A DNA stretch of 9,194 bases from Gammaproteobacteria bacterium (GCA_030618475.1 JAUXDG010000091.1:1-9194), one strand, 5' to 3'; positions 1 through 7,423 are shown, counted from the stretch's first letter. Program-made: numbers and translations. The notes: generated from the letters alone by a model not told the origin.

Positions 1-963
1 GCCAGCCATCTGCAAATCTTTTCTCGGTGTGCACCCACCACACTGAAGGCGTTCAATGAAAGCACCTATTATGAACCCTATGCCACCTCTCTGCGTATGG
101 GCGACATCGGCTATCAGAACAACAAGGAGAATGAATACGGCATCAAGGCTAACTATGATAACCTCGAAGACTATATAGACAGCCTCAGCTGCGCCATAGC
201 AACATCTTGCCCGGAATACGAGAAAATCGGTGTCCTGGTAGATGGCGAGTACCGACAGCTCAACGCCAACATCCTGCAGATTGAAAACGAGTACTACAGT
301 ACCATTCGCCCCAAACAGATTCTCAAGGGCAATGAAAAGCCAACACTGGCACTGAAGCGGCGTGGTGTTTCCTATGTGGAACTGCGCTCTCTCGATGTTA
401 ATGCCTTTGACCCCTTGGGTATCAACGAACGGCAACTGCACTTTCTGGAATGCTTCCTGCTGTTCTGCCTGTTACATGAAAGCCCCGCTATCGGTGATTA
501 CGAACGTAAATCGATCGATGAAAATGAACTGCGTGCTGCTCACCGTGGGCGTGATCCCAAGCTGAAACTGATACGCGGTAGTGATACGACTCCGCTGGCA
601 GACTGGGCCGATGAACTTATGCAAGAGATGCACGCAGTCTGCCAACTGCTCGATCGCAGCACGAGCGGTACACCTTATTGTGCGGCTTTGCAGGCGCAGC
701 AACAAAAGATCAGGGATCCCGAGCTGACGCCGTCTGCGCGTATGCTGAATGAAATGCGTGACCGGGGCGAGGGGTTTTACGACTTTGCCGAACGTCTATC
801 CAGGACTCATCAGCATTTTTTCAAAAACCTGCCGATGCGCGAATCGAGGGAACGCTATTTTTCCGAACTGGCTGTCAAATCACTTGAAGACCAGCGGGCC
901 TGGGAAGCTGCGGATGAGATATCCTTTGCTCAATATCTTGAACGTTATTTTTCCCAATCATGA
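1..963 (+). CDS. gshA: Glutamate-cysteine ligase, C-terminal part (5' end outside window)
   Basis: This enzyme joins L-glutamate and L-cysteine with ATP to give gamma-glutamylcysteine, the first and rate-limiting step of cytosolic glutathione synthesis. The frame is open from base 1, so the gene starts upstream; 320 residues remain. Compared with my memory of E. coli GshA (518 residues), about 210 N-terminal residues are missing. Conserved landmarks are PYATSLRMGDIGY (residues 27-39), the substrate-site motif IENEYYSTIRPK (about 94-105) and YVELRSLDVNAFDPLG (about 125-140). The C-terminal half is more divergent but keeps the LTPSARML segment and ends in an acidic/aromatic tail (FAQYLERYFSQS). 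The internal ATG at 97 is not the start, because coding similarity continues upstream of it. The stop TGA overlaps the maf start (ATGA), implying co-transcription and translational coupling. The family is certain; the precise N-terminus is not visible. Confidence 0.95.
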   Translation, partial: ASHLQIFSRCAPTTLKAFNESTYYEPYATSLRMGDIGYQNNKENEYGIKANYDNLEDYIDSLSCAIATSCPEYEKIGVLVDGEYRQLNANILQIENEYYSTIRPKQILKGNEKPTLALKRRGVSYVELRSLDVNAFDPLGINERQLHFLECFLLFCLLHESPAIGDYERKSIDENELRAAHRGRDPKLKLIRGSDTTPLADWADELMQEMHAVCQLLDRSTSGTPYCAALQAQQQKIRDPELTPSARMLNEMRDRGEGFYDFAERLSRTHQHFFKNLPMRESRERYFSELAVKSLEDQRAWEAADEISFAQYLERYFSQS

Positions 964-1553
964 ACAGCAAGCAACAACAACCGCTGGTGCTCGCCTCAAC
1001 GTCCCCTTTTCGCAAGCAGCTGTTACAGCGCCTCGGCCTTGTTTTTGAAACCCTGTCACCGGAGGTTGATGAAACCGCCCTGCAGGGTGAGTCCGCCGAG
1101 GCAATGGTCAAACGGCTGTCCGAAGCCAAGGCGCGCGCGGGTGCAAAGCAATATCCCGACGCGCTGATTATCGGTTCTGACCAGGTAGCGGTCTGCGAAG
1201 GCGATGTTCTTGGCAAACCCGGTAACCACGAAAATGCCCACCGACAGCTTGCCCGCCTGGCCGGACACCGTGTCAATTTCCTAACCGGCCTCTGCCTGTA
1301 TGATGCTTCTACAGACAGGGCAAAGGTTGACCTGGTTCCCTACCATGTAAGCTTCCGTCGTCTGACAGATCAACAGATAGACCGTTACCTCAGGGCCGAG
1401 CAGCCGTACAACTGTGCGGGCAGTTTCAAGTCGGAAGGGCTGGGTATCAGCCTTTTTGAATCCATGCAGGGCGAAGATCCCAATGCCCTGATCGGCTTGC
1501 CGTTGATTCGCTTGGTGAGCTGGCTGAACGAGGCCGGTTATACCATTCCCTGA
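960..1553 (+). CDS. maf: Maf-family nucleotide pyrophosphatase, YceF type (7-methyl-GTP)
   Basis: This is a house-cleaning nucleotide pyrophosphatase that hydrolyses a non-canonical nucleoside triphosphate to the monophosphate and PPi. The YceF branch is known to prefer 7-methyl-GTP. At 197 residues it has normal family length. Motifs are LASTSPFRKQLL (10-21; Arg18 is in the nucleotide-binding loop), EVDE (35-38), the catalytic Asp74 in IIGSDQV (70-76), GKP (85-87) and AGSFKSEGLG (153-162). The GSDQV and AGSFKSEG forms are those of YceF rather than of the dTTP/UTP-specific YhdE branch. The start ATG overlaps the gshA stop, with no strong ribosome binding site of its own, so translation probably depends on gshA. 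In Pseudomonas-like genomes as I recall them, this gene follows sppA on the same strand; here it faces sppA, which suggests a rearrangement. Confidence 0.95.
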   Translation: MNSKQQQPLVLASTSPFRKQLLQRLGLVFETLSPEVDETALQGESAEAMVKRLSEAKARAGAKQYPDALIIGSDQVAVCEGDVLGKPGNHENAHRQLARLAGHRVNFLTGLCLYDASTDRAKVDLVPYHVSFRRLTDQQIDRYLRAEQPYNCAGSFKSEGLGISLFESMQGEDPNALIGLPLIRLVSWLNEAGYTIP

Positions 1554-1634
1554 TGGAAAGAGAGTCGGGTCAGGGTCCAATGGCACTTACTTAAGCTCAC
1601 AGTTGCCTCGCCCCCGATCGAACAGCGTTGAATT

Positions 1635-1699
1635 TAGCCACGGAATACACGGAAACAAACAATAAAACTTTTCCGTGCCTTCCGTGTTTTCCGTGGCTA
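1635..1699. repeat. Inverted repeat in convergent gap between maf and sppA
   Basis: The 20-base arms 1635-1654 and 1680-1699 are complementary with a single mismatch. Each arm contains CCACGGAA plus ACACGGAA, and TTCCGTG occurs three times on the right side. The 25-base loop is A-rich. The element lies between two gene ends, so the RNA hairpin could help end transcription from either side, but there is no clean T-run after the stem. The composition (CAC-purine-rich units with about 9-base spacing) is typical of small dispersed intergenic repeats in proteobacteria. That family assignment is from memory, not from a search. Confidence 0.75.
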
Positions 1700-1724
1700 T
1701 TTACATGGCATTGGATGACGTGTC

Positions 1725-2705
1725 TCAATGTATCATCAGGCTGCCGCCGCCCAGCACTTCTCCGATACCACGCCCCAGCGCGGTACCGAGGTGTTTGCTG
1801 AACTTCGCCAGCCAGTCTTCGCTGGCCGTGTAGTCTACAATGGTCTCTGCGCCAATGACCTCACGCGCCACGTAACTCGAACTGCCCAGTTCATCCACCA
1901 GGCCAAGATCGATGCCCTGTTCGCCCGTCCAGACGTAACCGCTGAATAACAGCGGGTCATCTTTCAGTTTGTCACCACGCCCCTGTTTCACGACGCTGAT
2001 AAACTGCTGATGGATGTCGTCGAGCAGTTTTTTCACTTGCGCGACATCCGCCTGTTTGACCGGCTGGAACGGGTCAAGGAACCCCTTGTGTTCACCCGCC
2101 GTCAGCAGCCGCCGCTCGATACCCAGCTTTTCTATGGTTTCGACAAAACCGAAGCCATCCATACGCACGCCGATTGAACCGACGATGCTGGCCTTGTCCG
2201 CGTAGATCTTGTCTGCCGCCGCAGCCACGTAGTAGCCACCGGACGCACAGATGTCACTGATCACGGCATAGAACGGTGTGTCCGGATATTCCTTGCGCAG
2301 ACGCCGGATTTCATCGTTGATGTAGCCCGCCTGCACCGGGCTGCCGCCCGGACTGTTGATCCGCAGGATAACGCCTGCGGTATTTTCATTTTCAAACGCA
2401 TCACGCAGGCCCGACACAATGTTGTCCGCACTGGCGTCCTTATCCGGCGCGATAACGCCCTTCAACTCGACAAGTGCCGTGTGCTTTTCGGTACCAGCCT
2501 TTTCGAGAGCGACATCGGGTGTATAGATATACAGAATAGCGGCGATATAGGCAAAGGTGAGAAATTTGAAGAAGATCCCCCAGCGGCGGGTGCGTTTCTG
2601 TTCATTAACAGCAGCGAATGCCAGGCGGTTGATCACCCCCTGCTGCCACTCGCTGGACTGCGCCTGTTCCGCTGGTTTCTGCTCCGGGTTTTGATTTGAT
2701 TCCAT
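1725..2705 (-). CDS. sppA: Signal peptide peptidase SppA-type protease (peptidase family S49)
   Basis: This is a membrane-anchored serine protease of family S49, which cleaves signal-peptide remnants and misfolded membrane peptides using a Ser/Lys dyad. Its 326 residues match the short single-domain form. A charged N-terminal cytoplasmic segment (1-42) is followed by one transmembrane helix (about 43-61), then the protease domain with INSPGG (116-121), the nucleophile Ser155 in DICASGGYYVAAAAD (151-165) and GSIGVR (176-181). The likely general base is Lys207 in TAGEHKGFLDPF. The chosen ATG is preceded by GAGG at 9 bases, and that GAGG overlaps the TGA stop of the upstream HAD gene, indicating translational coupling. 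It is the last gene of a probable rluC-HAD-sppA transcript and converges on maf. Confidence 0.95.
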   Translation of the reverse strand: MESNQNPEQKPAEQAQSSEWQQGVINRLAFAAVNEQKRTRRWGIFFKFLTFAYIAAILYIYTPDVALEKAGTEKHTALVELKGVIAPDKDASADNIVSGLRDAFENENTAGVILRINSPGGSPVQAGYINDEIRRLRKEYPDTPFYAVISDICASGGYYVAAAADKIYADKASIVGSIGVRMDGFGFVETIEKLGIERRLLTAGEHKGFLDPFQPVKQADVAQVKKLLDDIHQQFISVVKQGRGDKLKDDPLLFSGYVWTGEQGIDLGLVDELGSSSYVAREVIGAETIVDYTASEDWLAKFSKHLGTALGRGIGEVLGGGSLMIH

Positions 2706-2716
2706 ATCCGTTTACC

Positions 2717-3445
2717 TCAGTCTGCAGCCGCCAACGGCGGCTGGGAGAATAATTCCGGGGCGAGCAGATTTTCTTCTGCCAGCCAGTCAACCAGTTCACT
2801 GATATTGTCCAGGCACGCCAGTGGTTGATATTCCAACAGACGCTCGCGCTCGTGAACACCATAGCTTACCGCAATCGGCGCTACGCCGGCCCCCATAGCC
2901 ATCGAAAGGTCGTACTCGGTATCCCCGACCATCAGGGCCTGACACGGTTCAATGTCCAACTCCTGCAATATTTCCAGCAGCATTTGTGGATGCGGTTTGG
3001 ACCGCGCTTCATCCGAACAGCGTGTTGCCGAGAAAACAGCCCCCAACTCCGTCGCGAGCAGCACTTTATCCAGGCCGGCGCGACCCTTGCCGGTAGCAAC
3101 CGCCAATACAAAACCGGATTCCTTGAGCAAGTGCAGGGTTTCCCGCGCCCCGGGAAACAGCTCGGAAGTCTGCGTATTCGAGAACCAGTGATGCCGGTAA
3201 CACTCGACAAACTGTTGCCGAAAGGCCTCATCCCTGCCGGGGTACAGGGCATCGATGGCTTCTTTGAGTCCGAGTCCGATGATGTTTCTGCACTGATCGA
3301 TGCTGCGTTTTTGCAGTCCCAGCTCATCAATGGCCGCAGACATGGCATGAACGATCTGGGTTTCAGAGTCCATCAGGGTTCCATCCCAGTCAAAGATAAT
3401 CAGCCGTATCTTTTCCGGCATCACCACTGTTTTTCTGTTAACCAT
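2717..3445 (-). CDS. HAD-IA family phosphatase (phosphoglycolate phosphatase-like)
   Basis: This is a soluble haloacid dehalogenase-superfamily hydrolase, probably a small-molecule phosphatase of the Gph/PGMB-like subgroup; the substrate cannot be read from sequence. All four HAD motifs are present in 242 residues: DWDGT with nucleophile Asp19 and acid/base Asp21, Thr118 in VATGKG, Lys150 in RSKPHP, and VGDTEYD (173-179) for Mg2+ binding. An alpha-helical cap fits between motifs I and II (about 28-95). Two starts are possible, 3445 and an in-frame ATG at 3421 that sits ten residues before the nucleophile Asp; neither has a strong ribosome binding site. The neighbourhood rluC-HAD-sppA is conserved in related genomes as I recall them. 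The stop codon is embedded in the sppA ribosome binding site, 11 bases before that gene. Confidence 0.9.
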   Translation of the reverse strand: MVNRKTVVMPEKIRLIIFDWDGTLMDSETQIVHAMSAAIDELGLQKRSIDQCRNIIGLGLKEAIDALYPGRDEAFRQQFVECYRHHWFSNTQTSELFPGARETLHLLKESGFVLAVATGKGRAGLDKVLLATELGAVFSATRCSDEARSKPHPQMLLEILQELDIEPCQALMVGDTEYDLSMAMGAGVAPIAVSYGVHERERLLEYQPLACLDNISELVDWLAEENLLAPELFSQPPLAAAD

Positions 3446-3478
3446 ACTACCAACTGTTGATTAAACCGTGTATCGACT

Positions 3479-3507
3479 ATTCGACATAATAATTATTGGT
3501 TTGGCAA
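3479..3507 (-). promoter_or_regulatory. Possible sigma70 promoter for the HAD-sppA pair
   Basis: On the minus strand, TTGCCA (3502-3507) is followed after 17 bases by TCGAAT (3479-3484), 33 bases upstream of the HAD ATG. The -10 matches the consensus at only 4 of 6 positions. The 102-base gap between rluC and the HAD gene leaves room for a separate promoter, but read-through from rluC is equally possible. Confidence 0.3.
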
Positions 3508-3547
3508 TCCGTAGAAGCACCCTAGGAGCCTGTCCGGCGCGATAATA

Positions 3548-4513
3548 TTACTTTTGCCCTGTATCGGGCATTTCTTCCAATTGCTGAATCAGTTTTCGCA
3601 AATCCGCACTTAACGGTGCGCTGACATGGATATTCCGATGCCGTTCATTATCCTCAAAAGCCACCGTGTGGGCGTGTAAAAACAGCCGTTTGAGGCCCAG
3701 GCTGCGCATCCGCCGGTTGAAATCCGTATCGCCGTATTTATCATCCCCGGCCAGAGGGTGGCCCGCGTATGCAGCGTGTACCCGGATCTGGTGCGTACGG
3801 CCGGTTTTCAGCTCGGCTTCCATCAGGCTCGCATCCTCGTACGAATCCAGAAAACGGAAGTGTGTCAAGGCTGTTTTGCCGTCCTCATCAACGCGCACCA
3901 TCCGCTCACCACCGCGCAACAGATTTTTTTTCAACGCAGCACTCACCCGGTATGGCCCCTGGCTCCAGTCGCCCTGCGCCAGCAACAGGTAACGCTTATC
4001 GACTTCTCCTGTACGCAACAATTCGTGCAACATGCGCAGTTCACTGCGCCGCTTGGCGATCAGAAGACAGCCGGAAGTGCCGCGATCAAGCCGGTGCACC
4101 AGTTCCAGGTAAGGAGCCGCCGGCCGTAACGCCCTGAGCGCTTCTATGACACCGTAACTCAACCCGCTGCCCCCGTGGACAGCCATCCCAGCTGGTTTGT
4201 TCAATACCAGCAGGCGTTCATCTTCGTAGAGAACGGCATCCGCCAGTTTCTGCACAGATTGCCCGCCCGGACTGGCTGGTTTCGAGTCCGACACCCGCAC
4301 CGGGGGAATACGAACCTGATCGCCGGTTTTTAAACGGTATTCCGGCTTGATCCGGCCCTTATTGACCCGCACCTCACCCTTGCGCAGCAGCCTGTAAATG
4401 CGGCTCTTGGGAACTCCCTTTAAAAATCGCAGCAGAAAATTATCTATTCTTTGCCCGGCCTGCTCAGCCGAAATATCCAGCCATTGTACTATCGGCCTGT
4501 CCAAATTCTCCAT
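3548..4513 (-). CDS. rluC: 23S rRNA pseudouridine synthase RluC
   Basis: RluC isomerises uridine to pseudouridine in 23S rRNA; the E. coli enzyme modifies U955, U2504 and U2580 near the peptidyl transferase centre. At 321 residues it matches the usual length. An S4-type RNA-binding domain covers about 20-72 (AGQRIDNFL, KSRIYRLLRKGEVRVN, EYRLKTGDQVRIPP). The catalytic domain follows, with VLNKPAGMAVHGGSG (103-117), the catalytic Asp143 in HRLDRGTSG (140-148) and ELKTGRTHQIRVH near the C-terminus. It is divergent from rne, as in E. coli, where RNase E and RluC also share an intergenic region. No clear Shine-Dalgarno sequence precedes the ATG. A TAGAAT box ends 7 bases upstream of the ATG, so a leaderless or very short leader transcript is possible. 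Confidence 0.96.
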   Translation of the reverse strand: MENLDRPIVQWLDISAEQAGQRIDNFLLRFLKGVPKSRIYRLLRKGEVRVNKGRIKPEYRLKTGDQVRIPPVRVSDSKPASPGGQSVQKLADAVLYEDERLLVLNKPAGMAVHGGSGLSYGVIEALRALRPAAPYLELVHRLDRGTSGCLLIAKRRSELRMLHELLRTGEVDKRYLLLAQGDWSQGPYRVSAALKKNLLRGGERMVRVDEDGKTALTHFRFLDSYEDASLMEAELKTGRTHQIRVHAAYAGHPLAGDDKYGDTDFNRRMRSLGLKRLFLHAHTVAFEDNERHRNIHVSAPLSADLRKLIQQLEEMPDTGQK

Positions 4514-4520
4514 ACCCGGG

Positions 4521-4540
4521 ATTCTACCAGCCCTGGCTGG
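4521..4540 (-). promoter_or_regulatory. Possible rluC -10 box with adjoining dyad
   Basis: On the minus strand TAGAAT (4521-4526) matches the -10 consensus at 5 of 6 positions and ends 7 bases before the rluC ATG. It abuts the dyad CCAGCC-CT-GGCTGG (4527-4540), which could be an operator. No convincing -35 box is found at 15-19 bases, so this is weak. Confidence 0.25.
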
Positions 4541-4571
4541 AAACTGCTTATGAAAAACGCCTTAAGCTGTT

Positions 4572-4577
4572 TATAAT
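4572..4577 (+). promoter_or_regulatory. Probable rne -10 box
   Basis: A perfect TATAAT lies about 410 bases before the rne ATG, with a poor -35 (TTATGA, 18 bases upstream). It is bracketed by CCTTAA (4560-4565) and TTAAGG (4588-4593), which together form a dyad. A start here would give a leader of about 400 bases, similar to the 361-base leader known for E. coli rne. Confidence 0.5.
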
Positions 4578-4583
4578 TCGATC

Positions 4584-4986
4584 GAAGTTAAGGGTGTATC
4601 GACCCGTTTTTCGGCCAATAAGTGTTTGATATCGCAACATCGGACTGCTATAGTCGAAGCCGTTGAGGCGATCCTGACGGTAAGGATGTAGGATACGGAT
4701 TGCCAACAATTGAACCCTATTCGTTTCCACCGGATAACCCAGGGTTGGGTGTTCCGGGGATCGAGCAGAGGCCAAGAGGCCTCTTGACAACATCAACTGA
4801 ACGAAAATTTGGATGCTCCTGTGTCGTTAACGATTACTTTGATGGTCAGCCTGATTATTGCCGGGCTTGTGCCCTGCTTACTCCAGTCTGCCGGTGCCCT
4901 GTTCTCTGTGCGCCGTCGTCAGCCTGTACTGGCCAGAATCGTTGACTCGCGTCACGGCATGGTAGAGCACATGAGAGATAATCGAA
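4584..4986 (+). promoter_or_regulatory. Long structured 5' leader of rne
   Basis: This stretch has no convincing gene and separates rluC from rne. In E. coli the long rne leader contains hairpins through which RNase E feedback-controls its own mRNA, and the same arrangement is plausible here. Visible stems are GGGT/ACCC (4592-4595 with 4602-4605, followed by five T), GACT/AGTC (4643-4646 with 4652-4655), ATCCT/AGGAT (4671-4675 with 4683-4687), and two stronger hairpins listed separately. The ribosome binding site for rne is GAGAGA (4973-4978), 8 bases before the ATG. The regulatory role is inferred from synteny and structure, not from sequence identity to the E. coli leader. Confidence 0.55.
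4730..4784 (+). promoter_or_regulatory. Tandem hairpins in rne leader
   Basis: The first hairpin is CCGGA (4730-4734) pairing with TCCGG (4753-4757), a 2x2 internal loop, then ACCC (4737-4740) pairing with GGGT (4747-4750) around a 6-base loop. The second is AGAGGCC (4767-4773) and GGCCTCT (4778-4784) around an AAGA tetraloop. The E. coli rne leader element hp2 also has an interrupted stem. Homology is not shown, but these are the strongest candidates for the autoregulatory structure here. Confidence 0.5.
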
Positions 4987-7422
4987 ATGAAACGTATGCT
5001 TATCAACGCCACGCAGCCCGAAGAGCTGCGTGTCGCTCTGGTCGATGGCCAGAAACTCTTCGATCTGGATATTGAGGTACCTTCACGAGGACAGAAAAAA
5101 TCCAACATATACAAAGGTAAAATCACGCGCATCGAGCCCAGTCTCGAAGCCGCCTTTGTGGATTATGGTGGTGATCGCCATGGTTTCCTGCCGTTAAAGG
5201 AAGTTTCACGCAGCTACTTCAAAGAGGGTGCCACTGCAGGTGGTGGTCGCGTTTCCATCAAGGACGCGCTCAGCGAAGGCCAGGAGATCATCGTCCAGGT
5301 CGAAAAAGAGGAACGCGGCAATAAAGGCGCCGCTCTCACCAGCTTCGTCAGTCTGGCCGGCCGTTATCTGGTACTGATGCCCAACAATCCACGCGCCGGT
5401 GGCGTGTCACGTCGTATTGAGGGCGAAGATCGTAACCTGGTGCGAGACGCCATGGCCCAGCTCGAAATTCCCAGCGACATGGGGCTGATCGTCCGGACTG
5501 CCGGTATTGGCCGTATCGCCGAAGAGTTACAGTGGGACCTGGACTACCTGCTGCATTTGTGGGATTCAATATTCAAGGCATCCGAAGAACGTGCAGCAAC
5601 GTTCCTGATCTACCAGGAGAGCAACGTTATCATCCGCGCCTTGCGCGATCATCTGCGCAGCGATATCGGCGAAATACTGATCGACGATGCCGAAGTATTC
5701 CAGCATGCGACGGAATTCATGACCCAGGTCATGCCGCATAATCTGAAAAAGCTGAAACGCTACGACGACCCGGTACCTCTGTTTTCCCGCTACCAGATCG
5801 AAAGCCAGATAGAAACCGCATTCCAGCGCGAGGTCAGCCTGCCCTCGGGTGGCGCTATCGTTATCGATCACACCGAGGCGCTGCTTTCCATCGATATCAA
5901 CTCGGCACGCGCGACCAAAGGCAGCGACATTGAGGAGACGGCCTTAAATACCAATCTGGAAGCCGCCGATGAGGTCGCCCGCCAGTTACGCCTGCGTGAC
6001 CTGGGGGGGCTGGTTGTTATCGACTTTATCGACATGCAGCCGACCAGGCACCAGCGTGAAGTGGAAAACCGGCTGCGTGACGCCTTGCGCATTGACCGCG
6101 CGCGGGTACAAGTTGGGCGTATTTCGCGTTTTGGTTTGATGGAGATGTCTCGTCAGCGCCTGCGGCCTTCGCTGGGGGAATCCAGTCAGATCGTCTGCCC
6201 GCGTTGTATGGGTCAGGGCACGGTCCGGGGCGTTGAATCACTGGCCCTGTCCATTCTTCGCATTCTCGAAGAAGAGGCCATGAAAGATAAGACCGGTCGC
6301 GTCATCGCCCACGTGCCGGTTGATGTCGGTACCTATCTGCTCAACGAAAAACGTGAAATCCTGGTCACTCTGGAACAGCGGCACAAGCTGGGCGTCACCC
6401 TGATTCCGACGCCGAGTCTGGAAACACCGCACTACGAGATTAGACGGGTAAGAATCGAGGAACTGGACGGTGAGCACGGTGTAACCAGTCACGAAATGTT
6501 ACCCACGGAAAGCGAGACCGGGACAGACCTCATCGCGGGTCTGAGCGGCACCAAGGCGCCTGAGGCGGAAAAACCCGCCGTTCAGTCGATTGCACCACAG
6601 GCCCCCGCGCCGGTTGTGATACGTGAGCAGGCTGCACCTGAGCAATCCCCTGGGCTCATTCGTCGCATGTGGGTCAGCCTGTTCGGCAAAGGCGATGAAC
6701 CCGAAGAAGAACAGAAGCCGCCGGCACCTGTCAAACGCTCCAGAGCAGCCGGTGATTCCGGACGCGGCGGTCGAGGACGTCCGGGTGGTGGCCGGCGTCG
6801 CGGTCAACCCGCACGCCGCGGCGATGGCGGGAAAGAACAGCACAGTAAACAAACACGCCGAAGCAATGGCGGCGCGGCAGCTGACAGCAAAGCAGCCGTT
6901 AAAGAGCAGCCACCAGCGCAGGCCAAGGCTGCCAAAGAAGCCCAGGAGAGCAAAGAAAACACGGCAAGCAAAGCCGATGTGCAGGCGCCTGACAAGCAGC
7001 AACAACAGGCTTCCGCCAACAAAGGCGGACAGGGTCAGGCACGCAGCCGGCGGGGACGTCGTGGTGGACGCCGCCGCTCCGGCCAACGCCGCGAAGGCGG
7101 TGCGAGTCAGACACAGGCAAATCCGGCATCGACTGAATCAGCGAGCCCGAAAGACAGCCCCAAACCGGAAGCTGGTAGCCAGGCTGGACCGGCTAAACAA
7201 GCCGATGTAAAGCCGATTCAAGCGGCTGCCCCCAAAACGGAAAAAAAGACGCCGACACCTGAACCGGCAGCGGGCAGTCAGGTGCCAAAAGCCACAACCG
7301 GGCAGCCAGCAAAACCGGCAACGGAGCAGGCGCCGAAAGCCAAACCGAAAACAGCCACCACCGATAAGCCACAGTCCGAGCAGAAACCGGACAAGGCAGC
7401 CGCGGCTACAGGCGACAAGTAA
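4987..7422 (+). CDS. rne: Ribonuclease E, essential endoribonuclease
   Basis: RNase E makes single-strand cuts in mRNA decay and in rRNA, tRNA and sRNA processing, and scaffolds the degradosome at the inner membrane. The protein has 811 residues. The catalytic half (1-510) shows an S1 domain (about 35-125), the 5'-monophosphate pocket Arg170/Thr171 in LIVRTAG, the metal ligands Asp303 (SIDINSARAT) and Asp346 (VIDFIDM), and the Zn-link Cys404/Cys407 (CPRCMGQG) that joins dimers. The short amphipathic helix PGLIRRMWVSLFGK (555-568) corresponds to the membrane-targeting segment of E. coli RNase E. The tail has Arg/Gly-rich blocks at about 583-611 and 686-703, likely RNA-binding, and an Ala/Pro/Lys/Gln-rich low-complexity end. 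The tail is about 250 residues shorter than in E. coli (1061). Long open frames on other strands across 6500-7450 are artefacts of this biased composition. Confidence 0.98.
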   Translation: MKRMLINATQPEELRVALVDGQKLFDLDIEVPSRGQKKSNIYKGKITRIEPSLEAAFVDYGGDRHGFLPLKEVSRSYFKEGATAGGGRVSIKDALSEGQEIIVQVEKEERGNKGAALTSFVSLAGRYLVLMPNNPRAGGVSRRIEGEDRNLVRDAMAQLEIPSDMGLIVRTAGIGRIAEELQWDLDYLLHLWDSIFKASEERAATFLIYQESNVIIRALRDHLRSDIGEILIDDAEVFQHATEFMTQVMPHNLKKLKRYDDPVPLFSRYQIESQIETAFQREVSLPSGGAIVIDHTEALLSIDINSARATKGSDIEETALNTNLEAADEVARQLRLRDLGGLVVIDFIDMQPTRHQREVENRLRDALRIDRARVQVGRISRFGLMEMSRQRLRPSLGESSQIVCPRCMGQGTVRGVESLALSILRILEEEAMKDKTGRVIAHVPVDVGTYLLNEKREILVTLEQRHKLGVTLIPTPSLETPHYEIRRVRIEELDGEHGVTSHEMLPTESETGTDLIAGLSGTKAPEAEKPAVQSIAPQAPAPVVIREQAAPEQSPGLIRRMWVSLFGKGDEPEEEQKPPAPVKRSRAAGDSGRGGRGRPGGGRRRGQPARRGDGGKEQHSKQTRRSNGGAAADSKAAVKEQPPAQAKAAKEAQESKENTASKADVQAPDKQQQQASANKGGQGQARSRRGRRGGRRRSGQRREGGASQTQANPASTESASPKDSPKPEAGSQAGPAKQADVKPIQAAAPKTEKKTPTPEPAAGSQVPKATTGQPAKPATEQAPKAKPKTATTDKPQSEQKPDKAAAATGDK

Positions 7423-7423
7423 G

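Noticed and set aside
97..99. ATG at 97 as the gshA start
   Set aside because: Conserved GshA sequence continues upstream in the same frame to base 1, so this is an internal methionine.
2825..3460. 211-codon plus-strand frame opposite the HAD phosphatase
   Set aside because: The minus strand encodes all four HAD motifs, so the opposing frame is a shadow.
3521..3540. CCTAGGAGCCTGTCCGG-like stretch between rluC and the HAD gene as a mobile-element end
   Set aside because: It reminded me of element ends, but there is no second copy, partner arm or target duplication in the window.
4592..4611. GGGT/ACCC stem plus T5 as a terminator in the early rne leader
   Set aside because: A 4-bp stem is too weak for intrinsic termination on its own; kept only as a possible leader hairpin.
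4784..4789. Perfect TTGACA in the rne leader as a second promoter
   Set aside because: No acceptable -10 box at 15-19 bases, and its first T is part of the GGCCTCT hairpin arm.
4809..5075. 88-codon open frame (TTG start) in the rne leader with a hydrophobic stretch of about 20 residues followed by Arg-Arg-Arg
   Set aside because: No ribosome binding site before the TTG or the inner ATG at 4842, the last 30 codons run through the conserved rne start in another frame, and the hydrophobic run can arise from a T-rich second codon position.
6499..7086. 195-codon minus-strand frame opposite the rne tail
   Set aside because: It mirrors the Ala/Lys/Gln/Arg-rich low-complexity tail of RNase E; Cys/Leu/Ser-rich translation and absence of a ribosome binding site mark it as a shadow.
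6623..7210. 195-codon plus-strand frame inside rne
   Set aside because: Alternative frame of the G+C-rich tail; Arg/Pro/Ala-biased translation with no initiation signal.
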